Assembly: GCF_014235785.1 (NCBI RefSeq)
Contig: NZ_CP060137.1
Span: 3,596,001 to 3,660,000 of the forward strand
Source: Bacillus sp. PAMC26568
GTDB lineage: Bacteria > Bacillota > Bacilli > Bacillales > Bacillaceae
Length of the DNA stretch: 64,000 bases
Direction of reading: 5' to 3'
Under the pieces are notes generated by a model. The model was not told the DNA's origin, searched no databases, and saw only the letters and a list, made by a program, of their open reading frames with translations. Shown here piece by piece: positions 63,167-64,000 of this stretch. The position numbers and the translations under genes are program-made. Within the stretch, counting starts at the first letter, position 1; each line of letters opens with the position of its first letter.

Positions 63167-64000
63167 CTAATTGAATACTCTGGTCGCTTTGCCGAACGTT
63201 CGAGGAATATCGTGTCTGATTACGACTTCGCAATGTATCCCAATCCGATCAGCCATATGCTTTTGAATTTTTGCCGCCAATTGCTCGTCACTTAGCTTCG
63301 TCCGAAACTTCTCGGCTTCGATTGTGAGCTCTCCTTGATCCAGCTTAAGATGATACCATAAACCTACTTCGGGAATCTCCATGAGAAAGTGCTCGATCAA
63401 GAATGGAGAATAGTCTTCGGTGCCGAGGCGCAGCATGTGCTCCATTCGGCCTCTCAGCTGCAAAACGTCCATTGTGATTCCGCAATCGCATTTGGATTTT
63501 TGCAAGTTGCCAAGATCCCCGGTCCGGTAGCGTACCATCGGCATTCCTTCACGCAGCAGCGTCGTCACAACGATTTCCCCCGTCCGGCCGTATGGAAGCA
63601 CTTCCTCTGAAACCGGATCAATGATTTCGACTTTCACATGCCCTTCCATGACGTGATACCCTTTATGCTTACTGCATTCTACACCGACACCTCCGCACTC
63701 GGTTGAGCCGTAGAAGAACGAGACTTCGCATCCCCACCACTTTTCCAGCCGTTCGCGGAAGGTGGAGGAGCATCCTTCGCCGGTAAGCCAAATTTTCTTC
63801 AGGCGAATATCTTCACCAATTTTTATACCGAACTTCTCGCTTTCTTCTGCTAGAAGTGCTGCGTAAGAAGGGGTTGTAGTAAGGACCGTGGCTTGAAATT
63901 CCTTCATTAATTCCAACGACTTATCGATCGGAGCCATGTAACCGCCTTTGCCAAGCGATAGAACCGCCGTACCAAACGCAAATTGAAATAATCGCTGAAA
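63167..64000 (-). CDS. PaaK-like adenylate-forming ligase B, 5' end missing
   Basis: At least 277 residues of a second PaaK-like ligase; the frame remains open to the window edge, so the start and P-loop are not visible. An internal ATG at 63937 is not a credible start. The A5 motif YGSTECGG, the Cys/His pair VECSKHKGYHV and KCDCG, and GRTGEIVVTTLLREGMPMVRYRTGDLG are seen. It differs clearly from ligase A, so the two are ancient paralogues and may act on different acids or as a pair. Confidence 0.85.
   Translation of the reverse strand, partial: FQRLFQFAFGTAVLSLGKGGYMAPIDKSLELMKEFQATVLTTTPSYAALLAEESEKFGIKIGEDIRLKKIWLTGEGCSSTFRERLEKWWGCEVSFFYGSTECGGVGVECSKHKGYHVMEGHVKVEIIDPVSEEVLPYGRTGEIVVTTLLREGMPMVRYRTGDLGNLQKSKCDCGITMDVLQLRGRMEHMLRLGTEDYSPFLIEHFLMEIPEVGLWYHLKLDQGELTIEAEKFRTKLSDEQLAAKIQKHMADRIGIHCEVVIRHDIPRTFGKATRVFN

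Noticed and set aside
1..64000. tRNA, rRNA, riboswitch or intact insertion sequence
   Set aside because: I looked for cloverleaf ends, rRNA landmarks and transposase motifs while reading and found none; a covariance-model search was not possible.

Overview
The window looks like a chromosome segment of a low-GC, spore-forming Bacillaceae (Bacillus/Metabacillus-like). Gene content and order from about 17 to 52 kb follow the hemEHY-pbpF-hmoB-yhfA-yhaA-ecsCBA-hit-serC-trpP-yhaH-hpr-yhaI-prsA-yhaL-yhaM-yhaN-yhaO-yhaP-yhaQ-yhaR neighbourhood of B. subtilis, recalled from memory. Sporulation-type genes (hpr, yhaL, YjcZ-type microproteins), strong AGGAGG-type ribosome sites and frequent GTG/TTG starts agree. 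The differences from B. subtilis (extra MFS gene, repeats, GH35 locus) mean it is another species.

Region 1 (1-17.1 kb) is a sugar-utilisation island. A LacI-type regulator, a GH35 glycosidase, a lipoprotein solute-binding protein, a large secreted carbohydrate-binding/solute-binding fusion, two ABC permeases, an NHL-TPR-Yip1 membrane protein and a partial DUF5696-like protein run leftward as one apparent operon. A YesL-type membrane protein, a divergent second GH35 gene and a second LacI-type regulator lie to the right. A palindrome, TTGAAACGTTTCAA, sits at each control point and is probably the operator of the first regulator. No ATPase is encoded here, so the importer presumably uses a shared one of the MsmX type.

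Region 2 (17.2-29.5 kb) holds yhgE/yhgD with a shared candidate TetR operator, the heme-synthesis genes hemE-hemH-hemY, pbpF, heme monooxygenase hmoB, the transporter gene yhfA and a PAP2 phosphatase. Region 3 (29.6-44.4 kb) carries a peptidase M20 gene, ecsA-ecsB-ecsC, hit, serC, trpP with a recognisable TRAP-binding leader, yhaH, hpr overlapping yhaI, three microproteins, prsA, yhaL, yhaM and an MFS exporter. Region 4 (44.4-52.5 kb) has the SMC-like/nuclease pair yhaN-yhaO, the NatAB-like ABC pair, yhzD and yhaR. Region 5 (52.5-57.3 kb) is a fatty-acid degradation operon (thiolase, hydroxyacyl-CoA dehydrogenase, acyl-CoA dehydrogenase, acyl-CoA ligase) with a perfect CcpA cre match in its leader.

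Region 6 (57.5-64 kb) is accessory. It begins with the wreck of a cell-wall amidase gene, then a Lys/Glu-rich protein built from three layers of internal duplication, then three small unknown genes. Beyond them a visibly more GC-rich leftward operon encodes two PaaK-like adenylate-forming ligases (one cut by the window edge), a stand-alone DAHP synthase and a chorismate-lyase-like protein. That set suggests dedicated synthesis and activation of 4-hydroxybenzoate, and it is the best candidate for an undescribed system. Several non-coding repeats (a MITE-like pair, a four-copy GACCGAGGAGTT family, a 51-bp tandem array and an ATGAGGTGT array) lie between core genes. No rRNA, tRNA, CRISPR array or intact insertion sequence was seen.
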